From Flagellimonas amoyensis (GTDB lineage: Bacteria; Bacteroidota; Bacteroidia; Flavobacteriales; Flavobacteriaceae), in contig NZ_QBUK01000009.1 in NCBI RefSeq assembly GCF_003058265.1, positions 62,001 to 126,000 of the forward strand: DNA of 64,000 nt, given 5' to 3'. Position numbers and translations under genes: made by a program. Every line of letters starts with the position of its first letter. Position 1 is the first letter of the stretch. Under the pieces are notes generated by a model. It did no database searches. It was not told the DNA's origin and worked only from the letters and a program-made list of their open reading frames with translations. Below, piece by piece: positions 17,035 through 28,600 of this stretch.

Positions 17035-19797
17035 TTACAGCTTTTTCTTCACTGCCACTTCTTGGTAGGCCTCTACTATATCGCCCTCCTTGATGTCGTT
17101 GTAGTTTTTGATCTGCAATCCACAATCGTATCCTTTGGACACTTCCTTCACATCGTCCTTGAAGCGTTTCAAAGACGCCAGTTCACCGGTGTAGATGACA
17201 ACTCCGTCACGAATGAGTCGAATGTGGGAGTTCCTAAAGATCTTACCACTGGTGACCATACATCCTGCAATGGTTCCAATCTTGGATATCTTGAAGGTTT
17301 CCCTGATTTCCGCATTACCCGTAACCTCTTCTTTGATTTCTGGGGACAACATTCCTTCCATCGCATCCTTAAGGTCGTTGATCGCGTCGTAGATGATGGA
17401 ATACATACGGATATCGATTTCTTCCTTATCGGCAACCTGACGGGCATTGCCCATCGGTCTTACGTTAAATCCTATGATGACTGCATCGGAGGCGCTGGCC
17501 AGCAATACATCGGACTCGGTAATGGCACCAACTCCTTTATGGATGATGTTGACCTGAATCTCATCAGTGGACAGTTTCTGGAACGAATCCGTAAGTGCTT
17601 CCACGGAACCGTCCACATCCCCTTTGAGGATAATGTTCAATTCTTGGAAATCACCCAAGGCAATTCGTCTTCCAATTTCATCCAGGGTAATATGCCTTTG
17701 TGTCCTAACGGATTGCTCACGTTGCAACTGGGAACGTTTTGCGGCAATTTGTTTCGCCTCACGCTCGTCCTCCAACACATTGAACCTATCCCCAGCCTGT
17801 GGTGCTCCATCCAGTCCCAAAATGGATATGGGTGTGGACGGACCTGCTGCCTTCACGCTCTTTCCACGTTCATCGTGCATGGCCTTGACCTTACCACTAC
17901 AGGTACCGGCTAGTACGTAATCCCCTATTTTCAAGGTTCCGGACTGTACCAAAATGGTGGATACATATCCCCTTCCCTTGTCCAAAAAGGCCTCTACTAC
18001 GGTTCCTGAAGCCAGTTTGTCAGGATTGGCCTGCAATTCCAACAGTTCTGCTTCGAGCAATACTTTTTCCAAAAGTTCCTTCACTCCCTGACCTGTCTTT
18101 GCAGAAATGTCATGGGATTGGATCTTACCTCCCCAATCTTCCACCAAAAGGTTCATTTGGGCAAGACCTTCCTTGATCTTGTCAGGGTTGGCCGTGGGCT
18201 TGTCCACTTTGTTGATGGCAAACACAATAGGTACGCCAGCCGCTTGGGCATGACTGATGGCCTCCTTGGTCTGTGGCATGATATCGTCATCCGCAGCGAC
18301 CACAATAATGGCGATGTCGGTGACCTGTGCCCCACGTGCACGCATGGCGGTAAACGCCTCGTGGCCTGGAGTATCCAAGAAAGTGATTCTTTGACCGTCT
18401 TCCAAGGCAACCCCGTAGGCACCAATGTGTTGGGTGATACCCCCACTTTCGCCCGCAATCACATTTTCCTGCCTGATGTAATCCAAAAGGGATGTTTTTC
18501 CGTGATCCACGTGACCCATCACCGTAACAATGGGCGCCCTTGGCTTCAAATCTTCCGGAGCATCCACCTGTTCCTCAATAGATTCCTCTATTTCAGCCGT
18601 GACAAATTCCACTTCGTAACCAAATTCATCAGCTACGATGGAAAGGGTCTCCGCATCCAGACGTTGGTTCATGGTCACCATGATACCCAACGACATACAA
18701 GCTGATATGATCTTGGTGGAGGGAACATCCATCATGGTTGCCACCTCGTTCACCGTAACAAACTCTGTCACTTTCAAGGTTTTGCTTTCCAGCTCCTGTT
18801 GTTCCAGATCTTTTTCGGTCTGTTGACGGTGCTGGTCCCTTTTCTCCCTTCTGTATTTGGCTCCTTTGCCCTTGGCGGATTTTCCTTGGAGTTTTTCCAA
18901 GGTCTCCCTCACCTGCTTTTGTACTTCTTCTTCCGTGGGTTCCACTTTGGAAATTGGGCCACGTTGTCCTTTTCTTCCTGCTCCAGGTCCGGTTCCTACT
19001 CCTCCCTTATTGTTGTTGTTAGGGCGATTGTTTCCGGGCTGCGGACCATTCTTGACAATACGTTTTCTGCGCTTCTTCCTATCCGAATTGGGGTCTGAAG
19101 CTCCTGCAGCTGATTTCTGATTGTCCTCTTTTTTCTTCTTTGGCTTGTTGAACTGGGAAAGGTCTATCTTGTCCCCAGTAATCTTGGGACCGGTAAGTTT
19201 TTGGTATTGGGTCTTGATGGTTTCCGGCTCCTTGGGCTGTTCTTCCTTGACCTCTTCTTTGACCGGCTCTACCTTTTCTTCCGGTTTTTCCTTTACTTCT
19301 TCAACTACCGCTTCTTGCTTTTGCGGCTCTTCTTTGGGCTGTTCTTCTTTTTGGGCAACTACGGGCTCTTCAACCTCTTTTACTTCTTCTACTACCTGCT
19401 TTGGCTCTTCTTCTTTCGGTTGGCTCGGCTTTGGATCCAAGTCAATCTTGCCCACGGTCTTGGGACCGGTAAGCTCGGCCTTGGCCTTGATCACCTGTTG
19501 TTCTGCGTTTCGCTTCTCCCTGGCCAACCTGCGCTCTTCCTGCTCTTGTTCCATTTGGACCCGAATAGCTTCCTTCTCCTTGCGCTTTTCCTCGCCCACT
19601 TCTTTGGAAGCTACCTTTTTGCTCTTGTCCGTTTGGAATTCATCCAACAGTACCTGATACACCTCATCGGATATTTTTGTTGTGGGACGCGCCTCTATCT
19701 CATGCCCCACAGAGGTGAGATGATCCACTGCCCTATCCAATGAAATGTTCAGTTCCCTAAGAACTTTGTTGAGTCGTATTGTTGGGTTTCCTGCCAT
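17035..19797 (-). CDS. infB: translation initiation factor IF-2
   Basis: 920 residues. The GTPase domain is complete: [16 protein letters not shown] (P loop), [15 protein letters not shown] and NKVDK. It is followed by the usual beta-barrel and C-terminal domains that bind initiator tRNA. The first ~350 residues hold a long lysine/glutamate/proline/glutamine-rich disordered region, common in Bacteroidota IF-2. It includes two copies of a short LTGPK-x-x-G-(x)-KIDL motif ([12 protein letters not shown] and [13 protein letters not shown]). Third gene of the operon, 41 bases after nusA. Confidence 0.98.
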   Translation of the reverse strand: MAGNPTIRLNKVLRELNISLDRAVDHLTSVGHEIEARPTTKISDEVYQVLLDEFQTDKSKKVASKEVGEEKRKEKEAIRVQMEQEQEERRLAREKRNAEQQVIKAKAELTGPKTVGKIDLDPKPSQPKEEEPKQVVEEVKEVEEPVVAQKEEQPKEEPQKQEAVVEEVKEKPEEKVEPVKEEVKEEQPKEPETIKTQYQKLTGPKITGDKIDLSQFNKPKKKKEDNQKSAAGASDPNSDRKKRRKRIVKNGPQPGNNRPNNNNKGGVGTGPGAGRKGQRGPISKVEPTEEEVQKQVRETLEKLQGKSAKGKGAKYRREKRDQHRQQTEKDLEQQELESKTLKVTEFVTVNEVATMMDVPSTKIISACMSLGIMVTMNQRLDAETLSIVADEFGYEVEFVTAEIEESIEEQVDAPEDLKPRAPIVTVMGHVDHGKTSLLDYIRQENVIAGESGGITQHIGAYGVALEDGQRITFLDTPGHEAFTAMRARGAQVTDIAIIVVAADDDIMPQTKEAISHAQAAGVPIVFAINKVDKPTANPDKIKEGLAQMNLLVEDWGGKIQSHDISAKTGQGVKELLEKVLLEAELLELQANPDKLASGTVVEAFLDKGRGYVSTILVQSGTLKIGDYVLAGTCSGKVKAMHDERGKSVKAAGPSTPISILGLDGAPQAGDRFNVLEDEREAKQIAAKRSQLQREQSVRTQRHITLDEIGRRIALGDFQELNIILKGDVDGSVEALTDSFQKLSTDEIQVNIIHKGVGAITESDVLLASASDAVIIGFNVRPMGNARQVADKEEIDIRMYSIIYDAINDLKDAMEGMLSPEIKEEVTGNAEIRETFKISKIGTIAGCMVTSGKIFRNSHIRLIRDGVVIYTGELASLKRFKDDVKEVSKGYDCGLQIKNYNDIKEGDIVEAYQEVAVKKKL

Positions 19798-19838
19798 AAA
19801 TTGTTTTACTTGCCCTAAAATTCGCTGCTAATATAAGT

Positions 19839-21071
19839 CTAATCTTCAAATTCTTCCTTGAGGATGCGTACGACCTCGCGGATTGTTTCTTCTTCTAGAT
19901 CGGTTCTTTTGATCAAATCGTTGACATCTTGTTCCAAAACACTGCGGGCGGTGTCCAGTCCAATCTTCTTGAACTCTTCGATCACCCAGCTTTCTATTTC
20001 GTCGGAGAACTCGGTCAATTCCACATCTTCTTCCACTCCTTCGCGGAACACATCTATTTCATAACCAGTCAACTGACCTGCCAATCGTATGTTATGCCCT
20101 CCCCTACCGATGGCCTTGGAAACCTCCTCTGGCTTTAGGTATACTTGGGCCGTTTTTTTCTCGTCGTTCAGTTTAACGGACGACACCCTAGCCGGACTAA
20201 GGGCACGGGTCACCATCAACTGTGCATTGTTGGTCCAGTTGATCACATCGATGTTCTCATTGCCCAACTCCCTCACGATACCATGGATCCTAGATCCCTT
20301 CATACCCACACAGGCCCCTACGGGATCGATCCTGTCATCATAGGAATCCACGGCAACCTTGGCTTTTTCGCCTGGGATACGGACCGCTTTTTTGATGGTG
20401 ATCAGTCCATCGAACACCTCAGGAATCTCTTGGAAGAACAATTGCTCCAAGAAAACAGGAGAGGTCCTGGACATGATGATGGTGGGCTTGTTGCCTTTCA
20501 GCTCCACGCTTTCGATGACACCTCTTACGTTGTCGCCTTTGCGGAAGAAATCGGATGGGATCTGCTTTTCCTTGGGAAGAATGATCTCATTCCCTTCATC
20601 GTCCAACAAAATTACAGCCTTATGTCGAATATGGTGTACCTCTGCGGTATAAATCTCACCTTCCAGATCCTTGAACTGTTTGTAGATGGTGGTATTGTCA
20701 TGCTCGTGGATCTTGGAAATCAGGTTCTGGCGCAAGGCCAAAATGGCCCTTCTTCCCAAATCGATGAGCTTCACCTCTTCCGATACATCTTCGCCGACCT
20801 CAAAATCGGGCTCTATCTTCCGTGCTTCGGAAAGGGAGATCTCCTCATTGGGGTCTTCCACTTCCCCATCTTCCACGACCACGCGGTTTCTCCATATCTC
20901 CAAATCCCCTTTGTCCGGGTTGATGATGATATCAAAATTGTCGTCAGAACCAAACTTCTTCTTTAGGGCACTTCGGAACACTTCTTCCAAAATGGCCATA
21001 AGGGTCACCCTGTCTATAAACTTATCGTCCTTAAACTCCGAAAAGGATTCGATGAGCGCTAGGTTTTCCAT
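19839..21071 (-). CDS. nusA: transcription termination/antitermination factor NusA
   Basis: 410 residues: N-terminal RNA-polymerase-binding domain, S1 domain (about residues 130-200) and two KH domains, with the signature KAIGRGGHNIRLAGQLTGYEID in the second. It lacks the long C-terminal acidic repeats of the Escherichia coli protein, as is usual in this phylum. It modulates pausing and termination and joins rRNA antitermination complexes. It starts 12 bases after rimP ends. Confidence 0.97.
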   Translation of the reverse strand: MENLALIESFSEFKDDKFIDRVTLMAILEEVFRSALKKKFGSDDNFDIIINPDKGDLEIWRNRVVVEDGEVEDPNEEISLSEARKIEPDFEVGEDVSEEVKLIDLGRRAILALRQNLISKIHEHDNTTIYKQFKDLEGEIYTAEVHHIRHKAVILLDDEGNEIILPKEKQIPSDFFRKGDNVRGVIESVELKGNKPTIIMSRTSPVFLEQLFFQEIPEVFDGLITIKKAVRIPGEKAKVAVDSYDDRIDPVGACVGMKGSRIHGIVRELGNENIDVINWTNNAQLMVTRALSPARVSSVKLNDEKKTAQVYLKPEEVSKAIGRGGHNIRLAGQLTGYEIDVFREGVEEDVELTEFSDEIESWVIEEFKKIGLDTARSVLEQDVNDLIKRTDLEEETIREVVRILKEEFED

Positions 21072-21083
21072 TAGCTACTACAA

Positions 21084-21545
21084 TTAAAATTTTAATATGA
21101 CTTTTGCTTCTTTGATATCAGAAAAGGCAATGTCCTGCTTTTTCTGTACGGTAACTTTCCCTTTCCCTTCAGGCTTGGGCTCGCGGGCCTTCCACTCCAA
21201 GGTAATATTATTTTTCGAGGTTTGGACCAGCGTGCCTTCCAATTCTTCGGCCCCTGTCCTCACCTTTAAAATCCTACCAATATTCTTGGTGTACTGACGC
21301 GGATACACCAAAGGTGATGTGGCCCCTGCGGAGGTGACTTCCAGTGAAAAATCCTCTTCTTCACGGTCCAGGTTGTGCTCAATGGCACGGCTGATGTCCA
21401 TGCAATCCTTGAGGTTCACCCCATTGTCTCCATCCAATACCACCCTGATGGTGTTGTCGCCACCCATCGTAAAATCAATCAAAAACAAGGATGGACGCTC
21501 TTCCAGGGCCTCGTTCAACAGTGATTCCACTTTTTCCTTCAGCAT
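21084..21545 (-). CDS. rimP: ribosome maturation factor RimP
   Basis: 153 residues, normal for RimP. The N-terminal alpha/beta domain contains VLDGDNGVNLKDCMDISRAI and LEVTSAGATSPL, typical of the family, and the C-terminal SH3-like barrel follows. RimP assists 30S subunit maturation. It is first in the conserved rimP-nusA-infB order. A perfect hairpin with a T-rich tail lies immediately upstream of its start codon. Confidence 0.96.
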   Translation of the reverse strand: MLKEKVESLLNEALEERPSLFLIDFTMGGDNTIRVVLDGDNGVNLKDCMDISRAIEHNLDREEEDFSLEVTSAGATSPLVYPRQYTKNIGRILKVRTGAEELEGTLVQTSKNNITLEWKAREPKPEGKGKVTVQKKQDIAFSDIKEAKVILKF

Positions 21546-21583
21546 AACAATTCAGAATAAAAGAGGGGACTCGAAGTCCCCTC
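21546..21583 (-). promoter_or_regulatory. terminator-like hairpin in the rimP leader (possible attenuator)
   Basis: GAGGGGACT-(3-base loop)-AGTCCCCTC (21563-21583) is a perfect nine-pair stem. On the minus strand TTTTATT follows directly and the rimP start codon lies 17 bases further on. A promoter fits at 21613-21644, so the hairpin would sit inside the leader of the operon. No minus-strand gene upstream needs a terminator here. Confidence 0.6.
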
Positions 21584-21612
21584 ATGAATACTTGTATATC
21601 CGTTCAGTGGTG

Positions 21613-21644
21613 CAAATATACAACAAATATTACCGTTTGTGCAA
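21613..21644 (-). promoter_or_regulatory. promoter of rimP-nusA-infB
   Basis: On the minus strand TTG (21644-21642), a 21-base spacer and TATATTTG (21620-21613) match the Bacteroidota TTG-N17-23-TAnnTTTG promoter exactly. The predicted start is near 21606, giving a leader of about 60 bases. Confidence 0.7.
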
Positions 21645-21884
21645 CCCCCTTTCCATCAAAGACTTTCTTTGCCCCATATTTAACATGGGCGTCTTTAAAA
21701 ACCCTTGGACCATCGACCCCAAAAAATCCTTCTTTCGCTTAGCAGACCCTCTCTCATCGACAAAATACCGTGTAGGAAACCATAGGTATCGATCGTTTAC
21801 CATAGCTATTCCCTCATTTCACAACAAATATTTTCCATGGAGTTTCTCCCGATTAGTTTTGTACTTGAAAAATTATGTTTGGTC
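21621..21884. other. intergenic region between divergent rimP operon and surface-protein gene
   Basis: Apart from the two promoters and the leader hairpin annotated here, this 338-base gap (21546-21884) shows no convincing gene or RNA structure on either strand. Confidence 0.5.
21854..21861 (+). promoter_or_regulatory. probable -7 element for the large secreted protein gene
   Basis: TAGTTTTG matches TAnnTTTG. It would place the transcription start near 21868, upstream of ATG 21885 but downstream of the possible start at 21837, and therefore favours the later start. Confidence 0.45.
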
Positions 21885-24800
21885 ATGGGAATATGCTCTA
21901 TTAGTGGACGTTCGGCTCGTGGTTTTGCCATTGGCAGGATTGTCTTTTTTGTATTTTTTCTGCAAGGGACCTTGTCCCTGTTTTCCCAGACCACGCTTTG
22001 GAGCGAAACCTTCACCTACAGCAACAATACCCAAAATGGCACAGCCACAGGCCCCTCCGCCACCAGCTGGACCACCAATAAAGGGAACAGCAGTCTATCC
22101 GTACAAGGCAATGAACTGAGGGGCAGAAATTTAGGCTCTGAAGGAACTTGGCAGGTAAACCCTATTGACATCAGTGGATATTCCTTCGTCAGTTTCCGTA
22201 TGAATACAAGGGTCAACAACCCAGGCCAAATGGAGGATGGCCAGGACCATTTTATCGGGGAATACCGGTTGGATGGCGGTTCTTGGCAGCAATTCGTGAA
22301 CGTTTCAGGGTCCACATCAAACCCTTTGAACACTTCGTATTCCGTCAATCTATCCACATCGGGAAACTCCACGCTGCAGATCAGGGTCCGCATGGACAAC
22401 GACGCGAACAATGAACACTATTACATTGATGATGTTATTGTAGAAGGTATTTCGGGCATTTGCAATGGTGAGGTTGACTTTCAGTTTTATGACAGTTCCC
22501 CCTCGGGAAGCACAGTGGACAATATTCCAACAAGCGGATACCAGAGCAACGGTACCATTTCAACCTTCAACGTAAGCACCTTACAAAACCAAGAGGACCC
22601 CGGGGATGCTGACAACTTCAGTATCCGTTATACAGGTTATATCCAGATAGACACCCCAGGCTCCTACACTTTTTATACCACATCGGATGATGGTTCCAAA
22701 CTATACATCGATGGCACTCAAGTCGTGAACAATGATGGCGCCCATGGTTCCCAGGAAAGGTCGGGAACCATCACGTTGACCTCTGGTCTACATGACATCA
22801 CCGTACTTTTCTTTGAAAATGGTGGAAGTGAAAACCTGTCCGTACAATATCAGGGACCCTCCATTTCAAAACAGAGCATTCCATTTTCCAAGCTCTATTC
22901 CAACTGTTCCGTCTCATTACCCGACCTTGACGGGGACGGAATACCTGATGAAGTGGACATAGATGACGACAATGATGGTATTTTGGATATCGATGAATGC
23001 GGTGGCGCCACCGGAAACTTTGTACAGACCGCGACCAATGTGCAATATTTCAACAATCCGGCCAATGCGGAGGGAAATCCCGGGACCACATATGCTGCAA
23101 ACTCGACTTCGACCTATCAAGGCCAATCCATCATATCCTTGCAGTTTGCCCAAGTCATACCAATGGGAACCACGGTTAGAGTGTTTTTATCGGCTGCACC
23201 CGGTCTTTCTGGTGACGGATTTTCGGATATGCAGGTTCAATACAATAATGGCAACTATTTAGCCGATGCAAACAACATCCCACCCGGTTCCATAACGGAA
23301 ATCACTTTTACGGTTTCACAAAGCAATTTTCAATCATTTAGAGTATTGGCTTACCAACTTGGTGCTAGGGTTCATGGCGCAAGCTATGGGGCCACGGTGG
23401 ATTGCACCACTGTGGATACCGATGGGGATGGCATTCCCAATTATCAGGACCTGGACAGTGACGGGGATGGTATTCCCGATAATGTGGAGGCACAGGCCTC
23501 ATTAAATTATATTGCCCCATCGGGCACAGATGCCAATAACAATGGATTGGACGATGCCTATGAAGCCGCAGGGATTTCCCCTGTTGACACTGACGGTGAT
23601 GGAATCCCCGATTTTATGGACACCGATAGTGACAACGATGGCACCAACGATACCTCTGAGGCCGCTTTGACCCTCTTGGGCACCGATAGCGATGGTGATG
23701 GCCTCGACAATGCCATAGACACCACAAGTGATTACAGCGACCCAGGGGGTAGAATTGACAATCCACTGAACACCAATGGCGGTTCACTGATGCTTCCCGA
23801 TTCCGATGGCGATGTAGCCTCGGGCGGGGACCTGGATTTCAGGGACGATACTGACGATGGCAACCAACCACCGTCCATTACTGCGAGCGGGGATCAAATA
23901 TTTTGCCCCGGCGACCCAATTGCCGTTGTGGAGAGCGTTTCCATTACCGATCCCGACAGCAGTACTTTGGAAGCCATCTATATCCAGATCACCTCCAATT
24001 ACGACAACACAGGCGACCTATTGACCCTGACCGGTTCACACCCCAATATTACGGCCAGCTGGAGCGCTCCCGAAGGAAGATTGACCTTGGAGGGACCAGC
24101 AACTTTGGCCGAGTTTGAGGCGGCGGTGAGCGCAGTCATGTTCCAGACCACGGCCACTGTTGCCGGTGGGGACACCAGAAGCTTTTCCATAGTGATGAAC
24201 GAAGCCAATTATTTGGCCTCCACAGGACATTATTACGAATATGTACCGTCACTGGGGATAACTTGGACATCGGCCCGGGATGCCGCAGCTTTGCGCAACT
24301 TCTATGGACTGCAAGGATATTTGGCCACCATTTCCATTCAAGACGAATCCGACCTTTTGGGGTCTCAGGCACCCGGTGCCGGATGGATCGGTGCCAGCGA
24401 CGCAGCCGTTGAGGGTGATTGGTATTGGGTAACAGGTCCTGAAGCGGGCACCTTGTTCTGGAGAGGAAATGCGGGAGGTACTGCATTTGCCTATGAGTTC
24501 TGGAACGGTGGTGAACCCAATAATTCAGGGGATGAAGATTATGCACACATCACCGCTCCAGGAGTGGGCGCACCTGGTTCGTGGAACGACCTTTCCAATA
24601 CCGGAGCGGCCAGTGGCGACTATCAACCCAAAGGATATTTGGTGGAATACGGCGGCATGCCCGGCGACCCACCCGGTCCAAATATCGCAGCAACTACTTC
24701 CATAACGGTAGAGAACGTTGCTCCCACCGCAAGTAACCCTGCCCCTATCAGTGTTTATTGTTCCGATGACATCCCAACCCCTGATGTGACCGTGATCACG

Positions 24801-25301
24801 GATGAGGCAGACAATTGTGACCCAGACCCTACTGTCACTTTTATAAGTGATGTGAGCGATGGTGGTTCCAACCCAGAGACCATTACCCGCACCTACAGGA
24901 TCACTGATGATGCCGGCAACACTTTTGACGTACAACAGACTATCACCGTCACGTCATTTTCAATAACTACACAACCTGTAAACCAAAGCATTGTTGTGGG
25001 TGCCAATGGAAGTTTTTCGGTCACCGCAAGTGGCACGGATACCTATCAATGGGAAGTGAGCACAGATGGCGGCGGCAGCTTTGACCCTATTTCCGATGGA
25101 GCTGAATATTCGGGCAGCCAAACAGCCAATCTTACTGTAACTGCACCCGATATGGGCAAAAATGGATATGTGTTCCGTGTTCAGGTCTCCGACTCAACGG
25201 CCTCGTGCGACCCCTTGATTTCCAACGGCGCAGTGCTTTCCCTGAGCGTGGGAACCGTCATCACCAATAGGAAGATAACCTATAGGGTGAACAAGAACTA
25301 G
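21885..25301 (+). CDS. large secreted multidomain protein (PA14, thrombospondin type 3, C-type lectin-like)
   Basis: 1138 residues from ATG 21885; a start at 21837 is open but lies before the likely promoter. The signal peptide is [20 protein letters not shown]. Order of parts: a jelly-roll-like N-terminus; a PA14-type domain (about 22475-22900, with [17 protein letters not shown]); calcium-binding thrombospondin type 3 repeats (DxDGDGIPD pattern, about 22918-23010 and 23417-23790); and a cadherin-like strand region. Next comes a C-type lectin-like domain (about 24225-24655, with EPNN and SWNDL calcium-site motifs), then Ig-like segments. It ends in [14 protein letters not shown] and shows no recognisable ~80-residue type IX secretion tail. 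Likely a glycan-binding surface or secreted protein. It stands alone, divergent from rimP. Confidence 0.85.
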   Translation: MGICSISGRSARGFAIGRIVFFVFFLQGTLSLFSQTTLWSETFTYSNNTQNGTATGPSATSWTTNKGNSSLSVQGNELRGRNLGSEGTWQVNPIDISGYSFVSFRMNTRVNNPGQMEDGQDHFIGEYRLDGGSWQQFVNVSGSTSNPLNTSYSVNLSTSGNSTLQIRVRMDNDANNEHYYIDDVIVEGISGICNGEVDFQFYDSSPSGSTVDNIPTSGYQSNGTISTFNVSTLQNQEDPGDADNFSIRYTGYIQIDTPGSYTFYTTSDDGSKLYIDGTQVVNNDGAHGSQERSGTITLTSGLHDITVLFFENGGSENLSVQYQGPSISKQSIPFSKLYSNCSVSLPDLDGDGIPDEVDIDDDNDGILDIDECGGATGNFVQTATNVQYFNNPANAEGNPGTTYAANSTSTYQGQSIISLQFAQVIPMGTTVRVFLSAAPGLSGDGFSDMQVQYNNGNYLADANNIPPGSITEITFTVSQSNFQSFRVLAYQLGARVHGASYGATVDCTTVDTDGDGIPNYQDLDSDGDGIPDNVEAQASLNYIAPSGTDANNNGLDDAYEAAGISPVDTDGDGIPDFMDTDSDNDGTNDTSEAALTLLGTDSDGDGLDNAIDTTSDYSDPGGRIDNPLNTNGGSLMLPDSDGDVASGGDLDFRDDTDDGNQPPSITASGDQIFCPGDPIAVVESVSITDPDSSTLEAIYIQITSNYDNTGDLLTLTGSHPNITASWSAPEGRLTLEGPATLAEFEAAVSAVMFQTTATVAGGDTRSFSIVMNEANYLASTGHYYEYVPSLGITWTSARDAAALRNFYGLQGYLATISIQDESDLLGSQAPGAGWIGASDAAVEGDWYWVTGPEAGTLFWRGNAGGTAFAYEFWNGGEPNNSGDEDYAHITAPGVGAPGSWNDLSNTGAASGDYQPKGYLVEYGGMPGDPPGPNIAATTSITVENVAPTASNPAPISVYCSDDIPTPDVTVITDEADNCDPDPTVTFISDVSDGGSNPETITRTYRITDDAGNTFDVQQTITVTSFSITTQPVNQSIVVGANGSFSVTASGTDTYQWEVSTDGGGSFDPISDGAEYSGSQTANLTVTAPDMGKNGYVFRVQVSDSTASCDPLISNGAVLSLSVGTVITNRKITYRVNKN

Positions 25302-25321
25302 TAGTTTACATTGCAATAACA

Positions 25322-25358
25322 TAAAAAAAGCCCCCGAAATTTTTTCGGGGGCTTTTTT
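25322..25358. terminator. bidirectional Rho-independent terminator
   Basis: AAAAAAAGCCCCCGAAA and TTTCGGGGGCTTTTTT form a strong stem with A and T tracts on both sides. It ends the surface-protein transcript and, in the other direction, could end the tRNA-Gln transcript. Confidence 0.93.
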
Positions 25359-25360
25359 GT

Positions 25361-25431
25361 TGGCCTACTAGGACTCGAACCTAGAATGACTGAACCAAAA
25401 TCAGTAGTGTTGCCAATTACACCATAGGCCA
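25361..25431 (-). tRNA. tRNA-Gln (UUG anticodon)
   Basis: 71 bases read on the minus strand. The acceptor stem TGGCCTA pairs with TAGGCCA. The anticodon arm ACTGA-TTTTGGT-TCAGT shows anticodon TTG, and the T arm contains GGTTCGAGTCC. CCA is not encoded. It lies beside a terminator, with no other tRNA nearby. Confidence 0.95.
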
Positions 25432-25623
25432 GTACCATATAAAAGCCAAACTTGATTCAGCTTTTGAGCGTGCAAATTTATAACAAACTTTGGTTTCAAC
25501 AAATATTTTGGCAAGTTTAAAACCTATTTTTATCATACTGCGCTGTTAAAGCTTTTCCAAAAATGGCCAACCTTCTGTTCTATATTTACTAAATTCGCCA
25601 CAATTCGGTTAACCACCAGTTCT

Positions 25624-28600
25624 ATGTTCGAAAAAAACTTCAGAAAATGGGATACCATCCTAGGGTGGTCATCCTTTGCCATTGCCTTTATCGTTTACGC
25701 CCTAACCGTAGAGCCCACAGGAAGTTTTTGGGATGCCGGGGAATACATTTCCACCTCTGCTAAATTGCAGGTGGGACACCCCCCTGGAGCTCCTTTGCTT
25801 CAGATGATTGGTGCCTTTTTTGCCTTGTTCGCCTTTGGCGACGCTTCAAAAATAGCCCTCATGGTGAACGCCGTGTCCATAGTTTCCAGTGCCTTTACCG
25901 TATTGTTCACCTTCTGGACCATAACCAACCTGACCCAAAAACTCATTACAAGCAACAGCCCCATGTCCAACAGCAAGGCCATTGCCATATTGGGAAGCGG
26001 TCTGGTGGGTGCATTGGCCTTTACCTTTTCCGATAGTTTTTGGTTCAATGCCGTGGAGACCGAGGTCTATGCCATGGCCAGTCTGATCATGGCACTTTTG
26101 CTCTGGCTGGGCCTGAAATGGACGGACAATCTGGACGACCCAAGGGGCCACCGATGGCTTTTGCTCATCTGTTTTATGGTGGGCCTTACCTTTGGTATCC
26201 AGTTCATGGGCTTTTTGGCCATCCCATCCATTGGCCTGCTCTATTATTTCAAAAGATATAAGACCACCACGGTCAAGAACTTTCTGCTGGCCAACATCAT
26301 AGTGATTGCCATTTTGGTATTGGTCTATAAATTCTCCCTGACCTATGTGCTCGAGCTCTTTGGTTGGAGCGAGGTCTTCTTCATCAATGAAATCGGGCTT
26401 CCGTTCAATTCCGGTTCCATCATCATGGGACTACTGTTTGTCGCCGCCTTTTATTTTGGCCTGCGCTACACGCGAAAGCACAACTTCTATAGTGGACACT
26501 TGATCATCATGTGCCTCATGTTCCTCATCCTTGGTTTTTCCTCATGGTTGATGCTCCCCATCAGGGCCAATGCCAAAACGGTGGTCAACGAGAACAACCC
26601 TGCCGATGCACGTGCACTTTTAGCCTATTACAACAGGGAACAGTATCCTGGGGTGGACAGTCCAATTTATGGGGCCTACTACTCAGATGCCTTTGCGCCT
26701 TCCGGCGAGGACAGGGACGACAGCCCCAAATACGAAAAGGACCTGCAATTGGGCAAATATGTCATCGTGAACAAGTATGAGGATGCTGTTCCGGGGCCCA
26801 ATGAAAAGCATGTGGGACTACTGCCCCGTATGTGGAGCGACCAACATGCCGAAAACTACATGCGCTATTTTGGCGTATTGAATTTCCGGATCAAATCCGA
26901 ATACATCTCCAACAACGAGTTAAGGGATGCCGTGGGCCAATTTAAGGCCGCCTACGCCCGAGGAGAGCTGGATTCCGAGCAATATATCCGCTTCCTTCGG
27001 GAATTTGGGGAATATATTGAAGTGGAGCCGCCCACCTTCGGCCAAAACTTCCGCTATATGCTCGAGTTCCAGTTTGGCTATATGTACATGCGTTATTTCA
27101 TGTGGAACTTTGTGGGCAAACAGAACGATGTACAGGGCCGTTACGATGAAAATGGCGACTGGCTCAGCGGTATCGGTTTTGTGGACAGCCTCCGATTGGG
27201 CAGTCAGGAGAACCTTCCCAGCGACTGGACGGACAATAAAGGGCGCAACACCTATTTCTTCTTGCCCCTTCTATTGGGCATTCTGGGCATTGTTTTCCAG
27301 ATTTCCAAAAACCCCAAACAATTTTGGGTTTTGTTCATCTTTTTTATGTTCACCGGGCTTGCCATCCAGTTCTATACCAACCCTTATATCTTCCAACCCC
27401 GTGAAAGGGACTATTCCTTGGTAGGATCTTTCTATATATTCTGCATATGGATCGGTATTGGGGTATTTGGCCTTTACGAAGAGTTCAAAAAACTGTTGAC
27501 CCCAAAAATAGCGGCCCCCGTGATCACCAGTCTGTGCCTTTTGGCCGTTCCCTTGCTCATGGCCGCACAGAACTGGGACGACCATGACCGCTCCGACCGA
27601 TATACCGCGCCTTCCACAGCAAAGGCCTATCTGGATTCCTGCAAGGAGGACGCTGGTGCCATCCTGTTCACCATAGGTGACAACGACACCTTCCCGCTAT
27701 GGTACATCCAGGAAATTGAAAATTACAGGACCGATGTCCGTATTGTCAACACCAGTCTTTTTGCCACGGATTGGTACATTGACCAGATGAAGAGCAAAGC
27801 TTATGAAAGCGACCCCATTCCATCCCAATTGACGCACGACAAATACCGGTATGGGACCAGGGACGCCATTTATTACCAAGGGATCACGGACAGCCGATGG
27901 ACCATCAAAGATTTCATCAACTGGGTAGGGAGCGACAAGCCGCAGACCAAGTTCAGACATATTTTGGAAAGTCGTGGGGCCGACCTCAGCGCATATCCGG
28001 AAAACAATCTGGACATTGTGTACTACCCCACCAATAAGATCAGGATCCCTGTGAACAAACAGAACGTGTTGCAAAGTGGCCTGGTCAAGGAAAAAGACTC
28101 CGCCTTGATCGTGGATTATATCGACATTGACCTTCCACAGAGCGCGTTGCCCAAAAACCGCATGATGATGTTGGACTTGATCGCCAACAACGATTGGAAA
28201 CGTCCCATCTATTTCTCGGGCGGTAGTTTTGACAGTGCCGAGTATATCTGGATGAAGGATTACCTGCAAATGGACGGACTGGTCTATAAATTGGTACCCA
28301 TCAGGACACCGAACAGGAATTCGTTTGAATTGGGCCGTATTGATGCGGAACTCACCTATGACATTGTGAGGAAATGGGATTGGGGCAATTCGGGCAGTAA
28401 TGACATCTACCATGACCCCCAGACCCGCTCGCAAGGACTGTCCTTCAGAAGCAATATTGCCCGATTGATGGAGACCTTGATTGAAGAGAAAAAGATAGAC
28501 AAGGCCAAGGACGTCATCGAAGTTGCCATGACCAATATGCCCGTGGAACATTTTGGCTTCTATGCTTTTGTGGAACCCTTTGTGGATGGGTACTACAAAG

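Noticed and set aside
22918..23790. DNA tandem repeat
   Set aside because: The repetition is protein-level (thrombospondin type 3 units) with degenerate DNA, so it is coding structure and not a satellite.
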